Shown: positions 1 through 10,928 of the stretch, one piece after another
Layout of the letters: each line of letters begins with the position of its first letter
How positions within the stretch are numbered: the stretch's first letter is position 1
Source of the DNA: Symsagittifera roscoffensis
Taxonomy: Eukaryota > Xenacoelomorpha > Acoela > Convolutidae
Assembly: GCF_963678635.1 (NCBI RefSeq)
Contig: NC_087062.1
Coordinates: 50,980,178 to 51,044,177 of the forward strand
Reading direction: 5' to 3'
DNA length: 64,000 nucleotides
Made by a program: the position numbers and the translations under genes
Notes under the pieces: generated by a model
The model's database searches: none
What the model saw: only the letters and a program-made list of their open reading frames with translations
Told to the model about the DNA's origin: nothing

Positions 1-9
1 AAAAGTCAA

Positions 10-377
10 AACGGCACGACCTTAAACTCCGAAAACTTTTAAACTCTGGTAACATGATATCTTTCTTATTTGCTCGAGCTTTTATCCATTGGATGACCCA
101 ATTTTTTTTATTTAGTTAGTGATTTAGTTAGTTTGCCTTAATTGTATAAATGCTACATAACCCCAGTTGTACATATCATCTTGTACATTCAGTGTTGATA
201 TCTGTGTAAACCTGTAAGTAGCCTGTATATATTACCATATAATCACCTCCATTGTAATTTGTACTCTCTGTAAATGTCCATTGGTGCTAAACGCGGTTAC
301 TTTTTGTTTCAACTTTGGCCCTGGTGGAGCGAGGGGAGATGGAGTATATGCGTGATATTGGCTACATCGACGAGCGG
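10..377 (+). repeat. Direct repeat copy 1 (3' end of a Ty3-like element)
   Basis: Nearly identical to 2589-2956 (offset 2579 bp). It contains the last 11 codons of the element's last ORF and about 340 bp of 3' untranslated sequence. Its presence upstream of gag shows that a second element copy, or a tandem arrangement, lies to the left of the window. Confidence 0.9.
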
Positions 378-610
378 ATAGAAAATTTTTTTAGACTAGC
401 ACGCTTGTAGCAAGTAAAAACATGGACATCTTCTCAGTTGAAAATTAGAATGGTTACCTATCCGTAACTATTACTCGTCCTCGTTTTTTCAGAATTTTTT
501 TTAGTTGCTCTTTTTAGACTACAGTCAGTTTTAATTCACACATTACTTTTTACTCTCTTTTAATCTTAGTTAGATACAATTGTTACCAGTGGTAAACATA
601 CTTTTTTATA
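378..610 (+). repeat. 5' LTR-like segment, chimeric
   Basis: Positions 503-607 match 3089-3196 of the 3' LTR almost exactly (probable R-U5). Positions 378-502 do not match the corresponding U3 of the 3' LTR (2957-3088). The segment is followed directly by TGGCGCAGTC, a candidate tRNA primer-binding site that overlaps the gag start codon. Confidence 0.65.
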
Positions 611-1370
611 ATGGCGCAGTCAACAACTGATTTGAACCTGCGGGGAATACCCGCCTTTTGGCCGAACCACACAGTAGAACCTCCAACCCAAAGGAACAAC
701 TGGGTAGACCAATTCCATTTGGCTATCATTGCGAAGGAAAACTTAGACATAGACAACCTCAAAGAACCAGTGGAAGGGGAGACGACGTTACCGATCCTAG
801 AAGGCGCCCAGGAGTCAGAAACTGACCAACAGAGGAAAGCCAGGGAGGCCAGGAACAAAGAAGTAATGCGAGTCTACGAACACGCTGAAGAGAAAAGAGT
901 AGCAGAAGAAAAACGCACATTCGGAGGAATGAGGAGATATGAGGCCGACAAAAAAATTAAGGTCAATCCTATACTTGGCCTTAGGAGTGGAAGGCAAAAT
1001 GGTTTTCGCCCAGAAACATCCAAGGGTAAAAGTCCTAGGAATCTCATTCAAGGAATTTTACGAACTGCTAGAATCGGCTTTTATCAAACCAACCAATAGA
1101 ACGTTTGAGCGATATAAATTATTGAGCAGGAAACAAAAGGATAGAGAATCATATGAACAATTTTGGGGCGCGTTATCAGATTTAGCCAGATCATGTGAAA
1201 TTGGAATCAATGCAGAACAGGAGTGGATCAGAGACGTAATTATTTTTAACATGAAAAATTGCGACTTACAACGTAGACTACTTTCGGACACTCTCAATCC
1301 ATTGGATGCACTGAACCAAGCAATCATCGACGAAAAAGGCTACTATAACCACCTCAAATTAACCATATGA
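611..1370 (+). pseudogene. gag: gag (matrix/capsid part), Ty3-like, frameshifted
   Basis: Gag is the structural polyprotein that packages element RNA into particles. The frame starts at ATG 611, the last LTR base plus the first PBS bases (M-A-Q). It runs about 115 codons, then shifts by one base near a poly-A stretch around 945-960 and continues to a stop at 1370. The same order of conserved words (FWPNHT, AKENLD, RESYEQFWGALSDLA) occurs in minus-strand form at 63298-63985. Weaker matches lie in the element at 12109-19102. A basic stretch is visible in another frame between 1370 and 1446, so a further indel separates this part from the zinc-knuckle region. Confidence 0.8.
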
Positions 1371-1445
1371 CTAGGCCTTTCAACACGACAGGAAGTAGCA
1401 GGAGAGTGTATAAAAATTTCAACAATGTAAAAAAAGAAACCAAGC

Positions 1446-2621
1446 TTGAACATAGAAAGATCAAATACTTGTATGAAATGCGGGAATGCTTTTACCAAGG
1501 TTCATCTGAATGTGTGTCCGGCGAAAGAAATTGTGTGTAATAATTGTAAATATAAAAGACACTTTGGAAGACTTTGTAAATCGAAAGGAAGAAAACCCGC
1601 TGTAAATATTGTAGATGAATCTGTAAATAGTCAGAATTGTTCATATTCCCCAGAAGACCTTCAGGCAAGAAGCGAAGAGAATTTTTGCGGAGTGATTAAC
1701 GCGTGGACCGAAGAGGGGACAAGCGACAACGACGACTATTTCGTTCTTAACATCAGAACAATCTACGATACCAATGGCTTGGAAACCAAGAAATTAGTCA
1801 ACATCGGATTGGGAGACAATTCGATAGTCAATTTGAACATTCCAGTGGATTCGGCAAGCCCAGTGAGCTTCCTGAAGCACAATGTCCTACACGAATTGAA
1901 AACGAGAAATCAACAATTGAAGATACACCCAGTAGAGAAGAAAATTAGGGAACTATACTGCGAATTCACAAACGACACAATCAACATCATTGGGAAAGTG
2001 GTAGTGAGATTACAATCCAATGGATGGATCGCGGACGAACTGTTAATTTACATAGTGATTCAGATCAGCCAAGAAGTACCGTATAGAGTCAAACGAACAC
2101 TCAGACAATTATCACTATCCCAACGGGCACAAGCGATGACCCAATTCGAGTGGACAGCTCTCCGGAGAAGACAGTGGAGACACCAAAAACTCCGATATCT
2201 ATCAAACACCGCGCAAAAAGGAACCCAGGTCCCCCTAAAATTTAGGGAGACAGGCGTTTTATTGATCAACAGTTCAGTAGACTCCGAAGACGAACCTTTA
2301 ATTACGTTCTCCAGCGCAAAGAGTACACGATCTAAACTGACTTACTGTACGGCGTCCCCTTCGGATTATCTGACACCATTTGAAGATATACCGCGCCACA
2401 CAACACTGGTAACGGAAACCACACAAGGCCTCTTTTCAACACCCTCCTCTCGAACAACAAAGGCCGCATGTGTAGCATCTCGATTGGTAGAAGTTAGTAG
2501 TAATACTCAGGATGATGACGGCAGCGACATATCTTCGGGAATTGACGCTGATGTAAGAAGGGAGGCCGATTACTTTCATGATAGATATAACGGCACGACC
2601 TTAAACTCCGAAAACTTTTAA
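1446..2621 (+). pseudogene. Nucleocapsid zinc knuckles + aspartic protease fused to a pol C-terminal tail
   Basis: The open frame first shows a C-x2-C-x7-H-x3-C cluster, then a canonical CCHC knuckle (C-x2-C-x4-H-x4-C). A retropepsin-like segment follows with V-D-S-A-S-P-V-S-F (normally D-S/T-G). From about residue 200 the sequence stops resembling protease and becomes a Ser/Thr-rich tail to the stop at 2621. The tail end is also present in the upstream copy (10-42), so it is the normal C-terminus of the pol ORF. RT, RNase H and integrase have been lost by an in-frame internal deletion near 2040-2080. No ATG is needed if this is read as part of gag-pol; no strong start codon is visible. Confidence 0.75.
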
Positions 2622-2956
2622 ACTCTGGTAACGTAATATCTTTCTTATTTGCTCGAGCTTTTATCCATTGGATGATCCAATTTTTTTTATTTAGTTAGTG
2701 ATTTAGTTAGTTTGCCTTAATTGTATAAATGCTACATAACCCCAGTTGTACACATCATCTTGTACATTCAGTGTTGATATCTGTGTAAACCTGTAAGTAG
2801 CCTGTATATATTACCATATAATCACCTCCATTGTAATTTGTACTCTCTGTAAATGTCCATTGGTGCTAAACGCGGTTACTTTTTGTTTCAACTTTGGTTC
2901 TGGTGGAGCGAGGGGAGATGGAGTATATGCGTGATATTGGCTACATCGACGAGCGG
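2589..2956 (+). repeat. Direct repeat copy 2 (3' untranslated segment)
   Basis: Partner of 10-377, with only a few substitutions by eye. It is followed by a purine-rich run (GTGCAGTGGGGAA, ending at 2985), a good polypurine tract, immediately before the TGTTGTGA start of the 3' LTR. Confidence 0.85.
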
Positions 2957-2985
2957 GCAGATATTAATTTTTGTGCAGTGGGGAA

Positions 2986-3199
2986 TGTTGTGATTTAGTA
3001 ATTTAGTATGTTATAATCTTGACCTCTATTATCTAATCAAGTACCAGTTAATGTTCACTCTACGAAGTCCAGTGGACTTCGAAACACTAGTTGCTCTTTT
3101 TAGACTACAGTCAGTTTTAATTCACACATTACTTTTTACTCTCTTTTAATCTTAGTTAGATACAATAGTTACCAGTGGTAAACATACATTTTTATTACA
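2986..3199 (+). repeat. 3' LTR of the Ty3-like element
   Basis: Starts TGTTGTG right after the polypurine tract and ends about ...TTACA, giving roughly 214 bp. The R-U5 half (3089-3196) matches 503-607. A perfect 19-nt palindrome (9-bp arms CGAAGTCCA, one-base loop) lies at 3063-3081 in U3. The exact right end is uncertain by a few bases because the two LTR ends differ. Confidence 0.7.
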
Positions 3200-3389
3200 A
3201 CATTTTTAGCATCTTTCAACCTAACAAATTTTTGTAATCACTTCAACTTTTAACAAAACTGAAGTAAAAGATGAAAGTTACAGATTTTGAGGCATCAGTA
3301 CAAAGAATTCGTAAATTAACAAACAGGTATTTCCAGATTTAGCTGGCCTCGAATTTGTGTTTGATAAAAACAGGTATTATAAAAAATTA

Positions 3390-5400
3390 TTGCATAAGCA
3401 GTTACGCCCCTGCATGAGTGGTTACGTCCAATTTTTTTTTCACAAAAAGTTAAGATCCTCGGAAAAATTTAACCTTAATTTTTGAGTTTTTTTTTTGATT
3501 TTCTCAAATACTACCTTCCCTATTCTGAGATGTTAATTTTCTTGTGTAGAATGGGTTATGAAAAGCATCCAAGAGATTAGGCGCAAAAAATCTTGAACAA
3601 CAAAATATGACCCTCGGAAAATTTTCGATTTTGTTATCGTTTCTTGTATATTTTTTTAACTTTTTTTTAGAAGCAACCCTCGCGAATCAAAAATTTTGTT
3701 TTTAACAGGGTCAGACCGCGTTATGGTAGGCTCCGCTGGATGAGTAGTTACGCTCAAATATTCTTACGTTATGACTCAGTTTGACTTCTCGAAATCAACC
3801 CAACCTGATACCAAGGCTTTATTCAGAGCAACAGGCGAGAAACCTCCATGCATAAGATGCTACGCCTTGAAGTTTGAACAAAAAATACTTTCTGAGAAAA
3901 CGCAACATCACAGCCTTCGAAAGAATGTGTGGGGGGATTTTTTCATCCAAACTTTTGTCTTAAATGATTTTTCCCGAAAAATACCATCGAAAATCTGAAA
4001 TTTTTGTTTCAATCGAATAACGGGTTGTAGGTAGCTCTCCTGCTTACGTCTAAGTTTTTCTACACAAAAACCTATGACCCTACGAAATGTTACATTTTCG
4101 ATTTTGTGAAAGTTTTTTTAAAAAAATTTGTTTTTTTTCAAAAATTATCTTCCCAAATATGAGATTTTAGTTTCAATCGAAGGGACGTGAAGTGGGGAGC
4201 TCCGCTGCAGAAGAAATTACGCTCAAAATTTGTTACAAAAAAAATTGACCTCGGAAAAACCAAAACTTCATTTTTTCGACCGTTTTTTCAAACTTTTCGA
4301 ATTTCTCGACAACTCACCCAAATCTAGTGAGCAACGTTTTTAACATCTTTCAACCTAACAAAATCTTGTAATAACTTCTATATTTAAGAAAACTAAAGTA
4401 AAAGGCTAAAGTAAAAATGATCAAACAAGTTTTCCTAGATTTAGCTGGCCGCTAGTTCCTGTTTGATAAAAACCCGCTATCAGAAAAAAATGTTTGGATC
4501 GGGTTTTCATTATTTTTCTTGAAAAACGATCTGAATTTTTTTTTCTTTTTTCCAAAACTTTAAATTTTCTAAAAATCAACTTTATCGTTTTTCAAAAAAA
4601 ACTATCACCACGGGGAAGTCCGCCCACTCCACAGTGTGCCTGCGTAATTTTTCATTCGCTTTATCTTACCCCCATTTTTACAGCGTTCAAAAAAGCAGGT
4701 GGGGGAATTTTTGACCCGTATTTTTATGTTCAAAAATTTTCTCCCAAATCCAAGACTTTGGTTTCACTGGGTAAAACGGGTTGTGGGAAACTTCCCTGCA
4801 TAAACGGTTACGCCCAAATTTTGTACACAAAAAGTTAAGATCCTCGGAAAAATTAAACTTCTTCTTTGATTTTTTTTTTCGATTTTTCTCAAATACTACC
4901 CTACTGATTCTGAGATATTGATTTTGTTGTTTAGAACGGGTTATGAGAAGCTCCCCAAGAGTTTACGCGCAAAAAAATCTTGAACAACAAATTATGATCT
5001 TCCGAAAACTCAAATTTTCGATTTTGCGATCGTTTTTTGAATTTTTTGACTTTTATGGAAACAATACTCTCAAATCAAAGGTTTTGGTTTCAACGGTGTA
5101 GATTGCGTTACGGAAAGCTCCCCTGCATAAGTAGTTACGCCCAAGTTTTCTTACGCAAAATTTCGACTCTAGTAAAGTCAATGTTTTTGTTTTTACTCCA
5201 ATTTTTGAAACATTTTGACTTCTCAAAAACAACTCAATCTGATACCAAGGGTTTAATCAGAGCAACAGGATGTGAGAAACCTTCCTGCATAAGTTGCTTT
5301 GCCTTAAAATTTGAACACAAAATATATTCTGGGAAAACTTCAACATCACAAAAATTTTCACACACTTTTAATAGAGCAGCAACTAAGGTTTTGGGATAAG
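3390..5400. repeat. Degenerate ~166-bp tandem repeat array
   Basis: A recurring block (a 'gggtt(a/g)tg.gaagctcccctgcataag.agttacgcc'-like core, then a T/A-rich spacer) appears near 3391, 3553, 3721, 3833, 4020, 4189, 4605, 4773, 4937, 5103 and 5268. Most spacings are 162-170 bp; two are irregular. A larger second-order similarity (3199-3900 versus 4333-5390) suggests duplication of several units together. Short ORFs here look like by-products of the repeat. It resembles an old, diverged satellite; no gene is supported. Confidence 0.7.
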
Positions 5401-5571
5401 CCCAATTTTTAAATGTTTGAAAATACCTACTTCAATCCGCATCAGTACAGCAAACTCAAAAAATATCATAGACTAACCCCAGCTTTAGCTGGACCTCTAG
5501 TGTGATTTAAATTATGTGAGTTTTAAAAATTCGGCTCACTTGAACTTCGTAATAACAATTGGTACTAAAGA
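5381..5571 (+). repeat. 191-bp direct repeat, copy 1
   Basis: Nearly identical to 5623-5813, with offset 242 bp. Both begin AACTAAGGTTTTGGGATAAG and end near TTGGTACTAAA. No coding potential is seen. Confidence 0.9.
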
Positions 5572-5622
5572 CCAATTGGGGTTACTACAGTTTTTTTCCA
5601 ACTAAGGTCTAGTTTTTTTTCC

Positions 5623-5813
5623 AACTAAGGTTTTGGGATAAGCCCAATTTTTAAATGTTTGAAAATACCTACTTCAATCCGCATCAGTACAGCAAACTCA
5701 AAAAATATCATAGAGTAACCCCAGCTTTAGCTGGACCTCTAGTGTGATTTAAATTATGTGAGTTTTAAAAATTCGGCTCATTTGAACTTCGTAAAAACAA
5801 TTGGTACTAAAAA
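5623..5813 (+). repeat. 191-bp direct repeat, copy 2
   Basis: Partner of 5381-5571. From 5814 to 6250 I see only AT-rich sequence. It includes a tRNA-A-box-like stretch near 6180-6205 without a supporting cloverleaf. Confidence 0.9.
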
Positions 5814-6253
5814 CTAAAGCTACTTTCATACTAAGTTGAGAGCCAAGTAAAAGCTTTTTCGGTTTCTTTAGTTTCAAAGACAACTGCTGCATAAATTTGA
5901 TAAATCCTCAAAATACCAACAAGATTAACTTCAGGGTCTTGAACAATTTATTCATAATAAGTTGGGGACCGGCCTCTTAGCACATGTGTCGATTCGCGGC
6001 TCTAGTACAACAAGGCGACGGGAGTTCAAGCCGAGGGAACTTGGAGCCGAAACTTAAAACTTACAAGTACCTCAAAACGCTTTTTTACATCTGTATTTTT
6101 TTACAGACACTTCAACAATTTTTAGCATTCCTAGACATCAATTATAAACTCAAACTTCTTGAAAAAGCCTTGTTGTTAGAGACAGCTCAGTAGGTTGAGA
6201 CATTCTTCAAAACATTCGTCAGTTTTATCAGAAGTAGATGTTGGAACTAAAGT

Positions 6254-6371
6254 GGGGGGGGGGGGGGTCCCTGCAGACCCCCAAGTATTAAGATAGGGAA
6301 TATAGCATCCGGTCTCCAAGCTATGTATTAAGATAGGGAATAGAACCTACAATGTATCAAGATAGGGAATA
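6254..6371 (+). repeat. Poly-G run and three-copy minisatellite
   Basis: A run of 14 G (6254-6267) is followed by three copies of GTATTAAGATAGGGAATA at 6285, 6325 and 6354 (the third has one change), about 29-40 bp apart. The run may be a polymorphic or error-prone site. Nothing recognisable follows between 6372 and 6888, which is AT-rich with short 'tgcatc' repeats near 6820-6890. Confidence 0.85.
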
Positions 6372-6888
6372 GACTTGGTATGGTTTCATGGTTTGTGTGA
6401 TTGTAAGAGAATGGTAAGAAAATTGGTATTTTTTGGTTTTGTGTGGAAATGTCTAGTTTTTTTGCAAAAATTTTGGCGCGCGTTATCTAATTGTTAAATA
6501 TTACTAATTAATTACGGAATCAAGGTCTTGTAATTAGTTTTATGGTTCATGGTAAGTTATTGGTAAGAATTTTCGGGCAAAAATTAGGAAATTTTTAAAA
6601 CACGATAAAGTTTGGTGTATTTCAACCTATTAATTAATTTTTTAGATAAAATTATTTTTTGAAACAGTGCTCTATCTACCTGAAACTATGCTGAAACCTA
6701 GTGAAACTTCAAAAAAAAATTAGTTTTTTGAGGAAACAAAATTGAATGACAAAAAAAATATATAAATCACTGCATCGTATTTGAAATATACCCCCAATTT
6801 ATAATAAAAAACCAACAAAATACTGCATCGTACAAAACTTTAATACGTTGCATCACTTCTTAGTATTTTAATACATTGCATCAGTTCT

Positions 6889-7750
6889 TATAAGTTCAAT
6901 GGATTTGTTTGAATTCGATCATCTTGAACTTGTCTTGTTTGGATAAAGTAACTAAGTATTTTCTTTATTTGATTACATGTGGCCACCATATGGTTTACGG
7001 TTCTGAATCCTCTATTTGTAGATGTAAGGTTGATCGCTTCATCCAGCACTTTCCTGTATTTTGATATAGGCCGGTCTCCAGAATCTTCTAGAACCCGTTA
7101 GTTGAAACCTTTGCTACTGAACTTAAATTTATCTGACTTGTTGTCGTAGCAGCAATATGTCTTGCTACACAAACAGAGCATATATGTGCAACTGAATTCT
7201 TCTTTGAAAAGTCCCGGTTCCCGTTTATCATGCTTTTTATGGATACTGCAACACGTTCGAGGGAAGAAATTAGTTTTTGCATCCGCGTTGAATGAGTCTC
7301 AGCAGTCATTTTCTCTCATTTTTCCCACCTAGCTCTCTTATCTGGCTGGATACAGTCCTTTAAAGTTTCTTCTTCAAGAGCTAAGTAAAGCGAGTCTGTG
7401 TCGTCTCTAACTCTTCAAACTTGTTTATATCACAGTACATGTCAAAGAAATTATAGTAGAGCTACAACATTCTCAGTTTTGCATACTGCAGTATGAAAAT
7501 TCCAACAATGATTGGTTCTCTATGTTCAATGGTTGATTTCATCAATTCGGCCTCATATAAGTCTTTCTTGTGTTCAGTCATTTAAACAGTGGTTCATTGA
7601 TTGCCTTATGAGCTTTTCATCGTTCAGATATTTTGTGATTGTGTGTCTGGATCTATCCATGATCTGATAACCAAAAAAAAACTTGAAGAGAGGGGTCATA
7701 AATGTTCCATTTTCTAAATTGAAACTAGATATCAGCATTCTCTGAGGATG
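6889..7750 (-). pseudogene. polB: DNA polymerase B C-terminal relic (Polinton/Maverick or adintovirus type)
   Basis: Read on the minus strand, the segment carries family-B polymerase palm and C-terminal words in the right order, split over three frames. There is a motif-B-like GYQIMDRSRHT (7640-7670), then EHREPIIVG and LQYAKLRML, a DTDSLYLAL motif-C remnant (near 7390-7400), a Cys-rich CLCSKTYCCYD-like stretch (about 7140-7200), and a terminus ending NPLNL plus stop near 6889. Protein-primed PolB enzymes replicate Polintons and related DNA viruses. The exonuclease half is absent because the copy is cut at 7750, where it abuts a retroelement gag. At least three frameshifts make it non-functional. 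Confidence 0.75.
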
Positions 7751-9120
7751 GTATGGATTCATTGTCATCTGTAGTTATTCTGAGGCATTTGGTATTTGAG
7801 AAAATTTTGTCAGTTGTGTTTTTGTTATTTCATGTTGTTGTAAATAATATGGAAGGGGGATCCCATTTTGCATTTGAATTGGCTGACAACTGGGTATTTT
7901 TATAGGGTTTTGTGATTGAAAAAAATTGCTATATGACGTTGGGTTATGTCTTGTTTGTCGTGTTTGTTCGTTTCGTGTATATGGTTCGGAAAGATCTAGT
8001 TGATAAATAGGATCTGGTTGATCAATGTTCCAATTGTTGTCTTGCTGATTTGTATTGAATCGTTGTTGATTTTGATTATAGTATTCTTCTTCTTCTGAGT
8101 AATGTGGTTCATTCCTTTTATGGTGTTTATTTTTCATGATTTTATTTCGCTGGAAAAATGGATAATTTTTGCTACGGTCCAGTGTAGCTCGTGGTTGATC
8201 GTTAAGAAACTCTGGGTGAGAAGCTTGCTATGGTACGTTTTGATTATAATTTTGTGCTTGTGATTGGTTATGACTGTTCATATAGGGGATTTTGTTTCTT
8301 TTGTATTTTGCAAAAAAAAATGTAGTTATAATCCGAGAGTTTGTTTTTTTGATGTCTTTTGTTTATTTGTTTACCTTGATGTCGTTTCTGATTTAACTGT
8401 TCGATAGTCCATATTTGAGTATATTAGAACAAATTAAGGTTTTACCGTGGACTGTATTGTTGTTTAGGGAAACGCTGCAATTTTTTTTTTTTCTTGGAGT
8501 TGTAATTGTAGCATGAATGAGGGAAATGCTTTGTTGCGTTGTTTCTGGCATTGTTTCGACTATTTCTTGTTGTGCAAGATTTCTTTGTTTCATTTAAGTT
8601 TTCTTGTGTATTAATAAATGTAGAGTTTAAGCTATTATTTCCTGTTCTATCAGTGAAAAATTCATTATAATTTAAGGGTGTTGCATCAATAGTAAGTGCA
8701 ATTATTCTAACGTAATCTTTATTGATGGATATTGTGGTAATTGCTTGACTTGTTATATCATTTGGTATATGAATAAAAAATGGTTGAGACCAATCAGGGT
8801 CCCAAACATAATCTGTTTCATCTGCCAATACAATTTCAGCGTCTGATTTTTGTGGTCGAAAACTTTTTCTTGATAGGCTATGAGATCAACCTTATGGACA
8901 AAATAATCAATTATAAACCATGCTAGTATCTTTTGTACATCGTATTTAATGTACTATGAGATTTCGTTACTTGTTAGCTTTTCACGGATTGTATCTAAAC
9001 ATTTTCAGAAATTACAAATTTCTTGTCTTACGGTTGTATGTTGGGATGTTTGAGTTGGTGACTCACTTTGTGTTTCTTTCAATTCTATTATGGATAGATA
9101 GCTTTGGATGATTGAAACTA
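7751..9120 (-). pseudogene. gag: gag N-terminal region, diverged copy
   Basis: The open piece at 8828-8442 matches the gag segment YVWDP(D/E)W through DATPLNYN of the array copies. The piece at 8137-7775 matches the segment ending LPYYLQQHEITK and FSQ(I/M)PNA. The reading runs from about 9120 through these pieces with several frameshifts and stops (one stop precedes LQMTMNPY). The capsid homology domain and zinc knuckle are missing because the copy ends at 7751. Confidence 0.75.
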
Positions 9121-9516
9121 CATCGTTTCTGAATTTTGATTTTGCTCTTTGTGAATTTTGGTGTTGTATATTTTTCATGTAATCTGTAAAAAAATTCCGA
9201 GAACTCTATATCTATATCGTCTGTTTGTATTTGGTTTCTCTTGTGATTTGATTTTGATGATGCAGTTTCGATTGTAAATATACCATAGTAAGATGTTATT
9301 TTACATATATCTTTGAGATAGTGTTCAAGAATTTGTCGTTTTGTTCTTACTTCAGGAAATTCTTGTTTACAAGGGCTGTTTCCTTTTCCGAATAAATTTA
9401 CAATTAAGTTGCGACAAAATTGTACTTGTCCTCGGGCGGGATCACTTTATGGTTTTATGAAAAATGGGAGTATCGAGTTATCATCAAAATTTTTGTTGTA
9501 TTCGATCATGTTTCAT
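9120..9516 (-). pseudogene. ORF-c relic (gag N-terminus), diverged copy
   Basis: Starts at an ATG (9516) in the position equivalent to the 117-codon ORF of units A-C. It keeps the words LIVNLFG, SPCKQEFPEV, KRQILEHYLKD and YYGIF. One internal stop and an extra T in a T-run near 9192-9198 break it. Apart from that T, its frame leads straight into the downstream gag frame (NSQRA...). This suggests ORF-c and gag were once one reading frame. Confidence 0.65.
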
Positions 9517-9529
9517 ATTTTAAGAGTGT

Positions 9530-9955
9530 TAGTGTGTAACATTCAGTGTGTCTTATTGGTTGATTCCGATGATATAGACGTATTGGTTTGTTGATATATG
9601 TTTTTGATATATGTTGATATATGCGTTTTCCTTTTATTATTGATGGTGTTGTAGCTTCTGAGTCGAATATTTGTATTTGTTCGTCTATCGGGTTATTTTC
9701 TTAATGAGTCTTTTAAATCTTGAAGTTCCTGTATTGTATTTGTGTCTGATTCTGAGACTGCGTTTCTTCGTTTTGAAAATCTTTATATAGTTTGTTTTTG
9801 TTTTGTTATGATTGTCTTTTTTTGTTTTTATCTTTTTGACCTTTTTTATTCTTTATTTGTCTGTGTGGTGTAATTACAATGTCGTATCTTTCGTTTTTAA
9901 TTAAACAATTATGTAATACGATTGATTGTTTACTACCTAGATTATCTCGTGACAT
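9530..9955 (-). pseudogene. ORF-b relic, diverged copy
   Basis: The ATG at 9955 sits in conserved context. The first ~30 residues (NLG.KQ.IVLHNC...YD.VITPH) match the 153-codon ORF of units B and C. A stop follows after about 50 codons. The C-terminal word NQPIRH is found further on in another frame near 9540-9570. Function unknown. Confidence 0.6.
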
Positions 9956-10928
9956 AAGGTCAAGGATTATGGATGCGGTATTCAGGGGTTAGAGTTTTTA
10001 TTTTCCTAAACTGTTAGTCCTTACAATTTTTCTGTGGTTATCTTAACTTGGCGCATACATTGTAGTAGTTGATGGGTTGGAGAGAGAGTGTATCAATTCG
10101 AGAGATTGAATTTATACTTGCTCGGGAATAATAATCGTTTTAATCTATGAGTTACCTACTAAATTTTACCTAGGGGTTGTGCTTTGTGATCGAGGGTTGG
10201 AGAATAGTAAATCAATCTACAAGGTTTAGGTATAATTAGAACACAAGTAGATCGTTGAATACTATTTTAAGACTCACTAATTTGCTTACTAAGGGTTTTA
10301 GCCTGGGTCATCTAAGAGGAAGGGATCAAGTGAAGGATGAGTAAACGAATTTCTTCACTGTTTAGCTTAATAGAAATGGTTAGTTTTTCAAAATGTTCTA
10401 TTATTCCTGGGTCGTTTATAAGGGTTGGGTAGCGAATCGACGTTTGAGGTCATTAGACACTTTTAAAAGTATTGGCAGTGGAGAAAAAAAATTTCTGATT
10501 TGATCCAAGGAAAGCCTTGATGGTCAGTAAGAAAGTAAATTAAATTTAGATTTAATTGAAATTAAAGATCCGAGGGATTCCTTGATGATCTGTTTATAAA
10601 ATGAAAGTGGGTTACTGAAAGTAAGGATAATCCTTGATAAATTTTATTTTAAAAGGTTTGTGTTAAGAAAAATTTAAAAGCTGAGGTTTTGATGAAATTA
10701 GTTTCATAAATTTTTTCTCTTATGTTTTCGTTGATGAATCTGGGATGAGGAAAATCAGTTAATTTATGAAACTAACAATGATTTTTGTACCAATATAATT
10801 TTATTGAAAAATTTGATTTACTGCAGATTTTTGGGAGGAACGACTTAAGATCTTTAAATAGTAATACTGTATAGATAGTAGGGCTAGCACCAGTAAGGTT
10901 GTTGAAGAATTTTTTCTTTAAATTATTT
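9956..10928 (-). other. Leader region of the diverged giant-element copy
   Basis: Non-coding leader, co-linear with the ~1-kb leader of units A-C. It keeps three inverted copies of the CCAACCCT-type motif (10421-10440, 10193-10215, 10074-10097) and the paired AAGG/CCTT stem sequences near 10500-10590. Preservation across such diverged copies suggests a role in the RNA, such as packaging, splicing or translation control. That role is an inference. Confidence 0.6.

Larger units (their letters stand above)
1..3199 (+). mobile_element. Ty3-like LTR retrotransposon, internally deleted, preceded by 3' end of another copy
   Basis: A direct repeat (10-377 versus 2589-2956) flanks a gag-protease region. 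It covers the last codons of the element's last ORF and its 3' untranslated segment. LTR-like sequence follows each repeat copy (to 610 and to 3199). The order is therefore: end of copy 1, LTR, gag-protease-integrase tail, 3' untranslated region, LTR. Reverse transcriptase, RNase H and the integrase core are missing, so this is a non-autonomous deletion derivative. Gag similarity links it to the minus-strand element at 12109-19102 and the fragment at 63298-63985. Confidence 0.85.

Noticed and set aside
3771-5399. Plus-strand ORFs of 75-120 codons
   Set aside because: They follow the ~166-bp repeat and contain its repeated block. No protein-like conservation.
5950-6215. tRNA-like words (A-box-like AGCTCAGTAGGTTGAG, B-box-like GGGAGTTCAAGCC)
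   Set aside because: No cloverleaf can be drawn and the boxes are in the wrong order and spacing. At most an old SINE trace.
9409-9594. 61-codon plus-strand ORF
   Set aside because: Antisense to the ORF-c and ORF-b relics of the diverged giant-element copy.
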